DNA from: Calidifonticultor sp964387355
Lineage (GTDB): Bacteria > Actinomycetota > Humimicrobiia > Humimicrobiales > Humimicrobiaceae
NCBI GenBank assembly: GCA_964387355.1
Contig: CAYLWJ010000071.1
Span: forward strand, 1-13,821
Reading direction: 5' to 3'
DNA: 13,821 nucleotides
Shown here: positions 1-8,100 of the stretch, in pieces
Layout: each line of letters opens with the position of its first letter
Numbering within the stretch: position 1 is the first letter of the stretch
The notes under the pieces: generated by a model
Database searches by the model: none
What the model was told of the DNA's origin: nothing
The model's input: only the letters and a program-made list of their open reading frames with translations
Position numbers and translations under genes: made by a program

Positions 1-112
1 AATATATATAATATTACATATAATAATTATTAAAATATTTTAAATATTACATATTAAATAAAAAATAAATTACACATTAATTTTTAATTATTTTTAATTT
101 TTTATTTTTAAA

Positions 113-352
113 TTAAACGTTGCTTTTTTGTTTTGTAAAACTAACTTTGCCTTCTTTTATTTCTATTAAAGCAATTTCAAATGGATCTTCAGAATCAGTA
201 TCAACAAGAGGAGGTATAATATTTATTCTTTCAATATTCTTTTTTGCAGTAAGAAATAGACCAAGTTCACGAGCTCTTTTTGCTAAAGCTATACAAGTAG
301 AATATTTACTATCTCCAACTCTATTTAAAGCATCGATATCTGTAAAATCCAT
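113..352 (-). CDS. rpoZ: RNA polymerase omega subunit
   Basis: Small omega subunit that binds the beta-prime subunit and helps assemble cytoplasmic RNA polymerase. The 79-residue protein has the two family landmarks. One is the N-terminal helix region SKYSTCIALAKRAREL (residues 15-30), matching the usual 'sKy.lv..aakRAR.l'. The other is a C-terminal segment, DPFEIALIEIKEGKVSF (about 56-72), matching 'kp...AL.Ei..Gki'. Length is in the normal range (about 65-110). The ATG is 3 bp after the gmk stop, and its ribosome site (AAGGGGG, 9 nt upstream) lies in the last gmk codons, so the two are probably co-transcribed and translationally coupled. Position after gmk is the usual one in many bacteria. 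The 112 bp beyond the stop are A/T only in large part, with no gene and no convincing terminator. Confidence 0.93.
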   Translation of the reverse strand: MDFTDIDALNRVGDSKYSTCIALAKRARELGLFLTAKKNIERINIIPPLVDTDSEDPFEIALIEIKEGKVSFTKQKSNV

Positions 353-355
353 AAA

Positions 356-934
356 TTAATTCCCCCTTTGCGTTTTTAAAATAAAAATCAAATTTAGCAA
401 AGCTTCATTATAATCATTATTAACAATAATGCAATCATAATATTTTTGATAATTAAGTTCAATAAGTGCAGTTTTTAATCTATTTTCGATATCGTAAACA
501 TTCTCAGTGTTTCTACTTTTTAGCCTTTTTTCCAGTTCACTTATTGTTGGAGTAGTAATAAATATCATGTAAACATCTTTTATTTTATTCTTTACCTGCA
601 ATGCACCTTTTACATCAATTTCAAGAATTAAATTCTTTCCACTTGATAACTCCTTTTCTATATTTTCTTTAGGTGTACCATATAGGTAACCACAATATTG
701 CGAATATTCAAATAATTTATCATTATTAATCATTTCTTCAAATTCTTTATTGCTAATAAAACAGTATCTTTTACCGTTTTCTTCATCTTTTCTCATAGGT
801 CTTGTTGTTACAGATACTGAACGACTAAAATTTGGAAGCTTTTTTAAAGCATCTTCAATTAATGTACTTTTTCCAGCGCCTGAAGGACCTGAGATTATAA
901 ATAATTTTCCTTTTTTCTTTTTTACATTCTGCAT
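356..934 (-). CDS. gmk: Guanylate kinase
   Basis: Transfers phosphate from ATP to GMP, giving GDP, in the cytoplasm. The 192-residue protein has the P-loop GPSGAGKS at residues 16-23, then the GMP-binding region with SVSVTTRPMRKDE (about 40-52), the tyrosine-containing YGTPKENIE segment of the GMP-binding lid, the LEIDVKGALQVK core motif and the ELEKRLKSRNTE lid. Length is usual for the family (about 185-210). The N-terminus is lysine-rich (KKKKGK, 5-10). No Shine-Dalgarno sequence precedes the ATG. An out-of-frame ATG lies 14 nt upstream, so initiation is not strongly marked, but P-loop spacing supports this start. A 180-bp A/T-rich gap with a short tandem repeat separates it from mihF, and rpoZ follows after 3 bp. 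Confidence 0.97.
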   Translation of the reverse strand: MQNVKKKKGKLFIISGPSGAGKSTLIEDALKKLPNFSRSVSVTTRPMRKDEENGKRYCFISNKEFEEMINNDKLFEYSQYCGYLYGTPKENIEKELSSGKNLILEIDVKGALQVKNKIKDVYMIFITTPTISELEKRLKSRNTENVYDIENRLKTALIELNYQKYYDCIIVNNDYNEALLNLIFILKTQRGN

Positions 935-1036
935 TTTATTTTTTGCATTTTATTTTTAAAATTTTGCTATTTTTATTGCTAGTTTTAATTATTTTTTACT
1001 TGTACTTATAATTATATTTATTATATTTTTTATTAC

Positions 1037-1070
1037 ATTTGTTATTTTAATATATTTGTTATTTTAATTA
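1037..1070. repeat. 17-bp direct repeat, two copies, in the mihF-gmk gap
   Basis: The 15-mer ATTTGTTATTTTAAT occurs at 1037-1051 and again at 1054-1068, a period of 17 bp, with a partial further unit (TTTTAATATATTTTG) after it. It lies in the 180-bp A/T-rich stretch between mihF and gmk, which holds no gene. It is probably a slippage product, and no function is evident. Confidence 0.6.
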
Positions 1071-1114
1071 TTTTAATATATTTTGTCTTATAATTTTAAT
1101 TTTAATTAGATACT

Positions 1115-1423
1115 TTAAATGTCTAAATTGAAATATTTTATAAAAGCTTGTTTTTGCCTAGGACCAAGTCCCTTTAGTTTTTTACATTTATTAATCTTTA
1201 ACTTTTTTAAAACCATATTGGTTTTAACCAACCCAAAACCAGGCATGGAAATTATAATATCATAAAGATACATGCCCTCTATAAATTTTTTATACTCATT
1301 ATTAACTAAAATTTCATTTAAAGTTATTAAATTTTTTTTTAAATTTTTTTTTATCTCAGCTCTCTTTTTTCTAAAAAATCTTGCATAACTAATATCTGAC
1401 TGAGAATTTGAATTTTTAAACAT
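1115..1423 (-). CDS. mihF: Integration host factor, actinobacterial type (mIHF-like)
   Basis: Small basic nucleoid-associated protein (102 residues) of the mycobacterial IHF family. This family is unrelated to enterobacterial IHF/HU; it binds DNA through a helix-two-turn-helix fold and is known to compact DNA and affect recombination and transcription. Residues 21-39 (RAEIKKNLKKNLITLNEIL) align with the RAELK...LTQVL helix of the Mycobacterium protein. Residues 61-77 (PGFGLVKTNMVLKKLKI) match its PKVGKVKAQEIM..L.I hairpin region, and 82-98 (KLKGLGPRQKQAFIKYF) match the signature RLRGLGDRQRKALLEKF. The extreme N-terminus differs and is serine/asparagine-rich. Its place directly before gmk-rpoZ and after the pyr genes is the actinobacterial arrangement. 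The ATG has no Shine-Dalgarno sequence. A 161-bp gap to pyrE could hold its own promoter, but none is convincing in such A/T-rich DNA. Confidence 0.87.
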   Translation of the reverse strand: MFKNSNSQSDISYARFFRKKRAEIKKNLKKNLITLNEILVNNEYKKFIEGMYLYDIIISMPGFGLVKTNMVLKKLKINKCKKLKGLGPRQKQAFIKYFNLDI

Positions 1424-1584
1424 ATTTATATATGACTATCTATATGATATCTAAAATAATTTTAATAAATTTTACAATTATCTATAAAAAATTTATACAC
1501 AAAAACTGTTTAATAAGCGATATAATAAGCTATTTAGAATCAATTTATAAGTTATTAATAGATATTTATAAGCCATTTACAGCT

Positions 1585-2190
1585 TTACTTTCTACTGCCT
1601 GGGTATACAACTTCAATTCCTTGATTACATAGGGGACACTCTTGTGGTAAATACTTATCAATTTCTAATTTTATAAATGAGATATATGGAATACCAAAAT
1701 TTATGTTATTTGACCTATCTACAATACTTACTACTCCTAAAATGTTTGCATTAAATTTTTTACATATATCAATAACTTCAAAAACAGAACCCCCAGTTGT
1801 AATAACATCCTCAGCTATTATAATATTATCTTCAAAATTAATTTCAAAACCTCTTCTTAATTCCATAACATTTTCTTTTCTTTCTGTAAAAATCATCCTT
1901 TTTTTTAACTGATACGCTAGCATATACCCAAATAGAATTGCACCAATTGCAGGTGAGACAATCAATGTTAATTTTTTTATATTTATACCTGAAAAAAAAT
2001 CATTATTTTCTTTAATACCAGCTTTTAATAATTTAAGAGTCAAATCTGGATGCTCAAGTAGTTTTGCACACTGAAGGTAATACTTGCTATGATAGCCAGA
2101 AGTTAATTTAAAGTGACCTTCCATTATTGCGCCTGTATTTTTTAACATTTCAAACACATTAATTTTTTTTAATTGTTTAACAACTTTCAA
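1585..2190 (-). CDS. pyrE: Orotate phosphoribosyltransferase
   Basis: Joins orotate to PRPP, giving orotidine 5'-phosphate and pyrophosphate, in the fifth step of UMP synthesis. The 201-residue protein has the type I phosphoribosyltransferase PRPP loop IIIAEDVITTGGSVFEVI (residues 123-140), where the family usually has 'vllvDDviTTGgs'. The first acid is therefore Glu127 and the second Asp128. It also has an FTERK segment (101-105) at the orotate/PRPP site and a hood-loop region before it. The C-terminus carries CPLCNQGIEVVYPGSR, the two-cysteine tail (Cys185, Cys188) seen in one subgroup of PyrE proteins. The start is TTG, chosen because AAAGGG lies 7 nt upstream and the protein then begins at the usual place. 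The nearby ATG overlapping it is out of frame and stops at once. pyrF lies 87 bp upstream. Confidence 0.96.
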   Translation of the reverse strand: MKVVKQLKKINVFEMLKNTGAIMEGHFKLTSGYHSKYYLQCAKLLEHPDLTLKLLKAGIKENNDFFSGINIKKLTLIVSPAIGAILFGYMLAYQLKKRMIFTERKENVMELRRGFEINFEDNIIIAEDVITTGGSVFEVIDICKKFNANILGVVSIVDRSNNINFGIPYISFIKLEIDKYLPQECPLCNQGIEVVYPGSRK

Positions 2191-2197
2191 GACATTT

Positions 2198-2203
2198 CCC
2201 TTT
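2198..2203 (-). promoter_or_regulatory. Ribosome binding site for pyrE (TTG start)
   Basis: AAAGGG on the minus strand, 7 nt before the TTG at 2188-2190. It decides the non-ATG start. Confidence 0.65.
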
Positions 2204-2260
2204 CAATTACTGTTTTTAAAAACTATTATTAAAAAAGTTATTAAAAAATATTAATACCTG

Positions 2261-2293
2261 TTTAAATTAATGCTTTTTTAAATTAATGCTTTT
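2261..2293. repeat. 16-bp tandem duplication across the pyrF stop codon
   Basis: TTTAAATTAATGCTTTT occurs at 2261-2277 and 2277-2293 (period 16 bp, sharing one base). On the coding strand the last four pyrF codons and its TAA are copied once more directly behind the gene. The right-hand copy is coding and the left-hand copy is not translated. This looks like a recent slippage or duplication event, and it does not change the reading frame of pyrF. Confidence 0.8.
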
Positions 2294-3024
2294 GATACTT
2301 GTTCTAATATCAAGTCAATAACTTGACTAGGATTACTGCTACCTGTTATTGACCTTCCAATAATTATATAATCCGCACCATTTTTTATGGCATTATAAGG
2401 AGTATTATATCTTTTTTGGTCATTTGACATGTCATTTTCAAGCCTTATACCAGGAGTGGCAATTAACAAGCTGTTACCAAAATTCTCTCTTAAAGCTAAA
2501 ACTTCATTAGGTGAGCAAATTACTCCTTCTAAATTACAAAGTAAAGCTAACTTTGATAATCGTAAAACTTCTTCTAAAAGAGTATACCTGTAACCAATTT
2601 TTTCTAAATCCTGATTATCTAAACTTGTTAAGATTGTTACTCCAAAAATCTTTGGTGGATTTATATTTAGCTCATCAGATTTTTTCCTAACTGAAGACAA
2701 AGCCGATTTTAACATATTTTCTCCACCAGTTGTGTGAATTGTTAATTTTGAAACACCAGGAGTTACAACTGCTTTAATTGCATTGCTTACAGTATTTGGT
2801 ATATCTAAAAATTTTAAATCAAGCATCACTTTATATCCAAAACTTATAACAGATTTTATTATATCAAACCCATTGCTATAAATTACTTCTAACCCAAGCT
2901 TTAAGGTAGAAACTTTATTATTTATTAGACTGCATAACCTAAAAACATTTTCTTTTAAACTAGTATCAATACTGATAATTACTCTGTCTTCAATTTTTAT
3001 ATCTTTTTTTATATCTTTTTTCAA
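2278..3024 (-). CDS. pyrF: Orotidine 5'-phosphate decarboxylase
   Basis: Decarboxylates OMP to UMP, the last step of the pathway. The 248-residue TIM-barrel protein has the catalytic D-x-K-x-x-D array in LDLKFLDIPNTV (Asp69, Lys71, Asp74), an early substrate Asp in VIISIDTS (Asp20), Lys42 in STLKLGLE, the VICSPNE strand (168-174), ATPGIR (189-194) and the phosphate-binding GADYIIIGRSIT (216-227). It belongs to the shorter bacterial type (PyrF type 1, as in Bacillus), not the longer mycobacterial type. The N-terminus has an internally repeated KKDIKKDIK. The start is TTG, with AAGGA 8 nt upstream. Its 3' end is duplicated in tandem beyond the stop. pyrD lies 151 bp upstream across a repeat array, and pyrE follows after 87 bp. 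Confidence 0.97.
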   Translation of the reverse strand: MKKDIKKDIKIEDRVIISIDTSLKENVFRLCSLINNKVSTLKLGLEVIYSNGFDIIKSVISFGYKVMLDLKFLDIPNTVSNAIKAVVTPGVSKLTIHTTGGENMLKSALSSVRKKSDELNINPPKIFGVTILTSLDNQDLEKIGYRYTLLEEVLRLSKLALLCNLEGVICSPNEVLALRENFGNSLLIATPGIRLENDMSNDQKRYNTPYNAIKNGADYIIIGRSITGSSNPSQVIDLILEQVSKALI

Positions 3025-3032
3025 TTTATCTT

Positions 3033-3037
3033 TCCTT
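3033..3037 (-). promoter_or_regulatory. Ribosome binding site for pyrF (TTG start)
   Basis: AAGGA on the minus strand, 8 nt before the TTG at 3022-3024. No in-frame ATG in the neighbourhood competes with it. Confidence 0.65.
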
Positions 3038-3110
3038 TTTCTTTATTAAATCTTTTTACTTGTTATAAAAATATTTATTAAATTTTTATTTTATTTTTTC
3101 TTATTTTACC

Positions 3111-3168
3111 TTATGCTATCTTATCTAATCTTATCTAATCTTATCTAATCTAATCTTATCTTATCTTA
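3111..3168. repeat. 10-bp tandem repeat array between pyrD and pyrF
   Basis: TTATCTAATC occurs three times without interruption at 3121-3150 (GATTAGATAA on the coding strand). A degenerate copy precedes it (TTATGCTATC, 3111-3120), and the half-units TAATC/TTATC follow to about 3168. There are no spacers, so it is not a CRISPR array. It fills much of the 151-bp pyrD-pyrF gap, starting 8 bp beyond the pyrD stop and ending about 85 bp before the pyrF start. It is either a slippage-prone microsatellite or a set of protein sites at one-turn spacing; the sequence alone does not decide. Confidence 0.85.
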
Positions 3169-3175
3169 CTTTATT

Positions 3176-4216
3176 TTATTTTAAGGCAATTCCTATTAAT
3201 TTATTTATATCGCTAATATTTTTTTCTATTAAAAAATTTCTAATACCTTCAATTATTTTTATAGAAATTTTTGGGTCTATAAAATTTGCTGTACCTATGC
3301 CTACAGCATTTGCACCAGCTATAATAAATTCTAAAGCATCTTGTGTTGATGCAATTCCACCCATTCCAATAATTGGTATAATATTTTTTTTTGCAAGCTG
3401 AAAAACTTTTAAAACAGCTATGGGTTTTATTGCAGGTCCAGATAAGCCACCTACTACATTACCAATTTTAGACTTAAAAGTGTTAACATCAAACGAAGCT
3501 GCTAATATTGTATTGATTATTGCTACTGCATCTGCTCCTGCTTCTTTGGCTGCAATTGAACATTCAGTTATTGTATCAAAATTTGGACTTAGCTTTGCTA
3601 TTATTCCAATATCTATTATATTTCTTATTTCATATATGATTTGTTTAACTTGTTCAGGAAATGCAGAAAAAGCAATTCCATCTTTTGAAACATTTGGGCA
3701 TGAGAAATTAAGTTCTAAAGCAATTAAATAATTTGAAATAAGCTTAACTTTATAAGCTATTTTAATAAATTCTTCAACACTGCTTCCAAATATACTAAGT
3801 ATTATCTTTGGAAATTTTAAACAATTTTTTTTTATCATTTCAAGGTCAGTCTTTATAAAATAATCAATCCCTTCATTTTGAAGACCAATAGAATTTATCA
3901 TTCCTGACGGTGTTTCACAAATTCTTGGCGGCTTATTTCCTGCAATTCTTTTCAAAGAAAAACTTTTTGTAGTTATCGCCCCAATTAAGTCAAGATTTAC
4001 AAACTTACTATACTCAATGCCACTTGCAAAGGTTCCAGAACAAGTTATAACAGGATTTTCAAGTTTTATTCTCCCAAGTGTTACTTCAAGGTTTGGAAAA
4101 ACTGCATCATTAGCTGAATTAGTAAACTTATCTATTTTATTATCATTATTGGTATTTTTATGACAGCTATTATTCACATTATTGTTATTATTCGAATTAT
4201 AACTATTATTATTCAA
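3176..4216 (-). CDS. pyrD: Dihydroorotate dehydrogenase, class 1B catalytic subunit
   Basis: FMN enzyme oxidising dihydroorotate to orotate; with PyrK it passes electrons to NAD+. The conserved barrel begins near residue 42 (LEVTLGRIKLENPV). The catalytic cysteine of class 1 enzymes is Cys173 in NFSCPNVSKDG. The FMN phosphate region is seen in GGLSGPAIKP (256-265), PIIGMGGI (281-288) and GANAVGIGTANF (301-312). The 346 residues are about 40 more than usual (about 300-310). The excess is an N-terminal extension in which residues 2-26 hold 15 asparagines, with no match to a domain. The start is TTG, overlapping the pyrK stop by 8 bp, with GAGG 6 nt upstream inside pyrK. A later start cannot be fully excluded, but no in-frame ATG exists in the extension. 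Overlap with pyrK supports a 1B heterotetramer. Confidence 0.96.
   Translation of the reverse strand: MNNNSYNSNNNNNVNNSCHKNTNNDNKIDKFTNSANDAVFPNLEVTLGRIKLENPVITCSGTFASGIEYSKFVNLDLIGAITTKSFSLKRIAGNKPPRICETPSGMINSIGLQNEGIDYFIKTDLEMIKKNCLKFPKIILSIFGSSVEEFIKIAYKVKLISNYLIALELNFSCPNVSKDGIAFSAFPEQVKQIIYEIRNIIDIGIIAKLSPNFDTITECSIAAKEAGADAVAIINTILAASFDVNTFKSKIGNVVGGLSGPAIKPIAVLKVFQLAKKNIIPIIGMGGIASTQDALEFIIAGANAVGIGTANFIDPKISIKIIEGIRNFLIEKNISDINKLIGIALK
4139..4213 (-). repeat. AAT-rich codon repeat encoding asparagine run of PyrD
   Basis: Codons 2-26 of pyrD are mostly AAT/AAC, including runs of three and five asparagines. On the plus strand this appears as repeated ATT. It is a coding microsatellite; the conserved enzyme starts about 15 codons after it. 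Confidence 0.75.
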
Positions 4217-5057
4217 AACAAACCTCTTCTAATTTAAAAATTGGTCCATCAGCGCATACCCTTCTATACTCAAATTTTTTTTCACTTATCTTTACTTTTA
4301 TAACACAACCAATACAAGCTCCAATTCCACAAGCAATAATCTCTTCCATAATGACATATGCACTTATATTTTTTGGCTTAAATATTTTTTGTAAAGTTAT
4401 AAGCATATCTCTTGGACCACAAACTACAATTTGTTTACCTATAAATCTATTAATATCTTCTTTAATATAATCCGTAGCCAAACCTTTTTGTCCAAAAGAT
4501 CCATTTTCAGTAAATAAATAATAATCTTTCAATAATTTTTCTAAATCTTTTTGCCAGTAAAAAAAAGTTTCATCTCTAAATCCAGCAATAAAAAAGACAT
4601 TTTTATTTTTTTCTTTTAATTCTTTAGCTAGTAAATATAATGGAGCAACTCCAATTCCTCCTCCAATTAACACAAAATTATTTACCTCATCCTCACTTGC
4701 CTCTATACCTTTATTGAAATTTAAATTGATATTATCTGATTTTTTAATGCTAAAAAAACCTTTTCCCAATGGTCCTATAAAGTCTAAAATATCTCCCCTT
4801 TTTTTACTTGCTAAATAATGAGTACCTTTCCCCTTTAATAAAAACAATATTGAAAAAACATTAAATTTTTTATCAATATCATAAATACTAAAGGGCCGTC
4901 TAAGCAAAGGGTCTGTATTTAAAGATTCAGAGCATTTTATATTAATAAATTGACCAGCAGACGCATTTTTACAAATATATGGACAAAATATTTCAAGTTT
5001 AAATAAATTAGTACCATATTTTTTATTTGAAACTATTTCACTTTGAAAAACATCCAT
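4209..5057 (-). CDS. pyrK: Dihydroorotate dehydrogenase electron transfer subunit
   Basis: Iron-sulfur flavoprotein that takes electrons from the FMN of PyrD and reduces NAD+. The 282 residues show the ferredoxin-reductase order. The FAD motif LRRPFSIYD is at 52-60, then the FAD-phosphate region GKGTHYL (76-82), the NAD-binding glycine loop IGGGIGVAPLYLLAKEL (131-147), VVCGPRDML (211-219) and the C-terminal [2Fe-2S] site. The cluster cysteines are Cys243, Cys248, Cys251 and Cys268 (C-x4-C-x2-C-x16-C), within CGIGACIGC and RRVCADGPIF. Length is slightly above the usual 250-265; an acidic/asparagine-rich stretch around 105-127 may be the extra. ATG start, with AAGGAG 13 nt upstream, a rather long spacing. 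pyrD overlaps its end by 8 bp. Confidence 0.96.
   Translation of the reverse strand: MDVFQSEIVSNKKYGTNLFKLEIFCPYICKNASAGQFINIKCSESLNTDPLLRRPFSIYDIDKKFNVFSILFLLKGKGTHYLASKKRGDILDFIGPLGKGFFSIKKSDNINLNFNKGIEASEDEVNNFVLIGGGIGVAPLYLLAKELKEKNKNVFFIAGFRDETFFYWQKDLEKLLKDYYLFTENGSFGQKGLATDYIKEDINRFIGKQIVVCGPRDMLITLQKIFKPKNISAYVIMEEIIACGIGACIGCVIKVKISEKKFEYRRVCADGPIFKLEEVCFE
4223..4226 (-). promoter_or_regulatory. Ribosome binding site for pyrD (TTG start)
   Basis: GAGG (extended AAGAGG) lies 6 nt before the TTG at 4214-4216, inside the last codons of pyrK. It supports the unusual start and suggests coupled translation of pyrK and pyrD. Confidence 0.6.
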
Positions 5058-5077
5058 TTTAAACTTATTACTCCTTA

Positions 5078-5158
5078 AATATTCCTGTATATGAACCTTT
5101 AATATGCCTGTATATGCTCATATAATATTGGGGGAAATAGTGCTAATATTCCTGTATA
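5078..5158. repeat. Degenerate 23-bp tandem repeat spanning the carB stop codon
   Basis: Units begin at 5078, 5101, 5124 and 5145 (periods 23, 23 and 21 bp). Three carry the core AATATTCCTGTATA or its one-base variant AATATGCCTGTATA (5078-5091, 5101-5114, 5145-5158). The 5124 unit keeps only the AATATT start. The rightmost unit encodes the last residues of CarB (SIQEY and its TAG); the others form most of the 85-bp carB-pyrK gap. Confidence 0.7.
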
Positions 5159-8100
5159 CTTTTAACAGAAACTTTAGAATTAGTTTTTATTTCTTTTATA
5201 CCTTGGACAAAAGCAGAAGCAGCAGATAAAGTTGTAATTGATGGAATATTTTGCATAACAGCTGCAGTTCTTAAATAATATCCATCTCTTCTTGCATTAC
5301 TACCTTCTGGAGTATTAATTATTAAATTAATTTCATTATTCTTTATCATGTCTAAAACATTTGGTCTGCCTTCACTTATTTTTAATACAGAATCACAAAT
5401 AATACCATTGTTCTCAAGAATATCTGCTGTACCTTTAGTTGCAATTATTTTAAAACCAAGTTCATGTAAATCTCTTGCTATTGGAATTATATTCTTTTTA
5501 TCTTTATCATTTACACTTATAAATACAATTCCACTAATTGGAAGATTCTGATTAGCTGCTATTTGAGATTTTGCAAAAGCAATCCCAAAGTTTTTATCAA
5601 TACCCATAACTTCACCTGTTGATTTCATTTCAGGTCCAAGTATTGTATCAAATCCAGGAAACCTGTTAAAGGGTAAAACTGCTTCCTTTATACTAAAATA
5701 ATTTAATTTTAAACAATCAACTCTATTAAACTGAATTTCTTTTAATTTTTTACCTGCCATTACCTTAGCTGCAATTTTTGCTATGGGTACTTTTATTGAT
5801 TTACTTACAAAAGGAACTGTTCTTGAAGCCCTAGGATTTGCTTCTAAGACATATACTGTTGAATTTTTTATTGCATATTGAATATTAATTAAACCTATTA
5901 CATTTAAAGCTTTTGCTATTTTGTAAGTGTAATCTATTATTTTATTAATAATTGGTTTGCTTAAAGTAAAAGGAGGCAATACACAAGCACTATCACCAGA
6001 ATGAATGCCAGCTTCTTCGATATGCTCCATAATTCCACCAATATAAATTTCATCCCCATCAAAAATGGCATCTACATCTACTTCAATTGCATCTTCTAAA
6101 AATTTATCAATTAATATTGGTTTATCAAAAGATACTAAGGAAGCATTTTTAATATAATTAATTAAACTTTCTTTATTGTACACAATATTCATTGCCCTTC
6201 CGCCAAGAACATAAGAAGGTCTAACTAAAACAGGATAACCAATCTTTTCTGCAATAAGTATTGCTTCTTGTTCATTAACAGCTGTCCCATTTTGAGGCTG
6301 GCATATATCAAGATTAGATAGCAAATTACCAAATCTTTTTCTATCTTCTGCCAAATCTATACTGTCTGGAGAAGTTCCTAAAATATTAACACCATTTTGA
6401 GCAAGCCTCATAGCAAGCTTTAACGGGGTTTGGCCTCCAAACTGCACAATTACACCATATGGGGATTCTGCTTTTATTACATTCATAACATCCTCAAAAG
6501 TTAAAGGTTCAAAATAAAGCCTATCTGAAGTATCATAATCTGTTGAAACTGTTTCTGGATTACAGTTAATCATTATTGTTTCATACCCGTCATCATGAAG
6601 AGAAAAAGAAGCATGAACACAACAATAATCAAATTCTATACCTTGTCCAATTCTGTTTGGACCACTTCCAAGAATTATAATCTTCTTTTTATTTGACTTA
6701 TGTATTTCATTTTCCGTTTCATAAGTTGAATAATAATAAGGAGTATAAGCTTCAAATTCTGCAGCACAAGTATCAACTGGTTTAAAAGTTGCATTTATTT
6801 GATATTTTTCTCTTAATTTTCTTATTTCGTCTTCAGAAGTTTTACACAAATTTGCAATTTGTATATCTGAGTAGCCTAATTTTTTTGCATCATTTAGCAG
6901 TTCAAAACTTAAATTATTTAAAGTAATTTTTTTAAATTGTTTTTCAAATTCTACAAGTTGCTTAATATTATTTAAAAACCATGGGTCAATTTTTGTTTGA
7001 TTATATATTTCATCAGTTTGCATACCAATTTCAAATGCATATTTAATATAAAAAATTCTATCTTGGTTTGGAACTGATAAATTTAAATGAAGCTGTTCTT
7101 TATTAATTTTGTCAAATCCATCTGCGCCAAGCCCATATCTATCTATTTCTAGCGATCTTATTGCTTTTTGAAGTGCTTCTTTAAAAGTTCTTCCTATTGC
7201 CATCGCTTCGCCAACTGATTTCATTCTAGTAGTTAGAGTTGAATCAGTCCCTGGAAATTTTTCAAACGCCCATCTAGGGAATTTTACTACAACATAGTCA
7301 ATAGAAGGTTCAAAACAAGCAGGAGTCTTTTTTGTTATATCATTAGGAATTTCATCTAATGTATAGCCTATTGCAAGTTTAGTAGCAATTTTAGCAATAG
7401 GAAATCCTGTTGCTTTTGAAGCTAGAGCACTGCTTCTTGAAACCCTAGGGTTCATTTCAATAACAAAAAGTTTTCCATTTTCAGGATTTACTGCAAATTG
7501 AATATTAGAGCCACCTGTCTCTACACCAATTTCTCTAATTACAGCAAGTGCTGCATTTCTCATTCTTTGATATTCTATATCTGTTAAAGTTTGTGCAGGT
7601 GCTACAGTAATACTATCACCAGTATGTACACCCATGGGGTCAAAATTTTCAATTGAACATACTATAACAACATTATCATTTTTATCCCTCATAACCTCTA
7701 ATTCGTATTCTTTCCAGCCAGCAACAGATTTTTCAATTAATACTTCTGATACTGGAGAAAAATCTAAACCTCTTGATACTATTTCTATGAATTCTTCTTT
7801 ATTGTATGCCACACCACCGCCTATTCCTCCAAGTGTAAAACTTGGTCTTACAACTAATGGAAATTTTAACTTATTGCTTATTTGCAGCGCCTCTTTTAAA
7901 CTTTTTGCATATTCACTTTCAGGAACATCAAGATTAATATTCTTCATAGCTTCTTTAAATTTTTCCCTGTCTTCAGCTTTGTTTATTGCTTCTATGCTTG
8001 CCCCAATAAGCTCTATGCCGTATTTTTCTAAAATTTTTTCTCTTGCTAGTGAAACAGCAATATTTAAACCTGTCTGACCGCCTAAAGTTGGAAGAATAGC

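Noticed and set aside
1..112. Terminator after rpoZ
   Set aside because: T-rich runs are present, but no GC-containing hairpin precedes them; in DNA of this composition such runs are not informative.
1432..1632. 66-codon plus-strand open frame in the mihF-pyrE gap
   Set aside because: It is Ile/Tyr-rich as expected from random A/T-rich DNA, lacks a ribosome site, and runs into the end of pyrE on the other strand.
3111..3168. Possible CRISPR-like repeat
   Set aside because: The 10-bp units touch each other with no spacers, and no cas genes are present.
7634..8077. 147-codon open frame on the plus strand inside carB
   Set aside because: It lies wholly opposite a well-conserved part of carB, has no ribosome site, and its serine/leucine-rich translation is what the reverse of a lysine/glutamate-rich gene gives.
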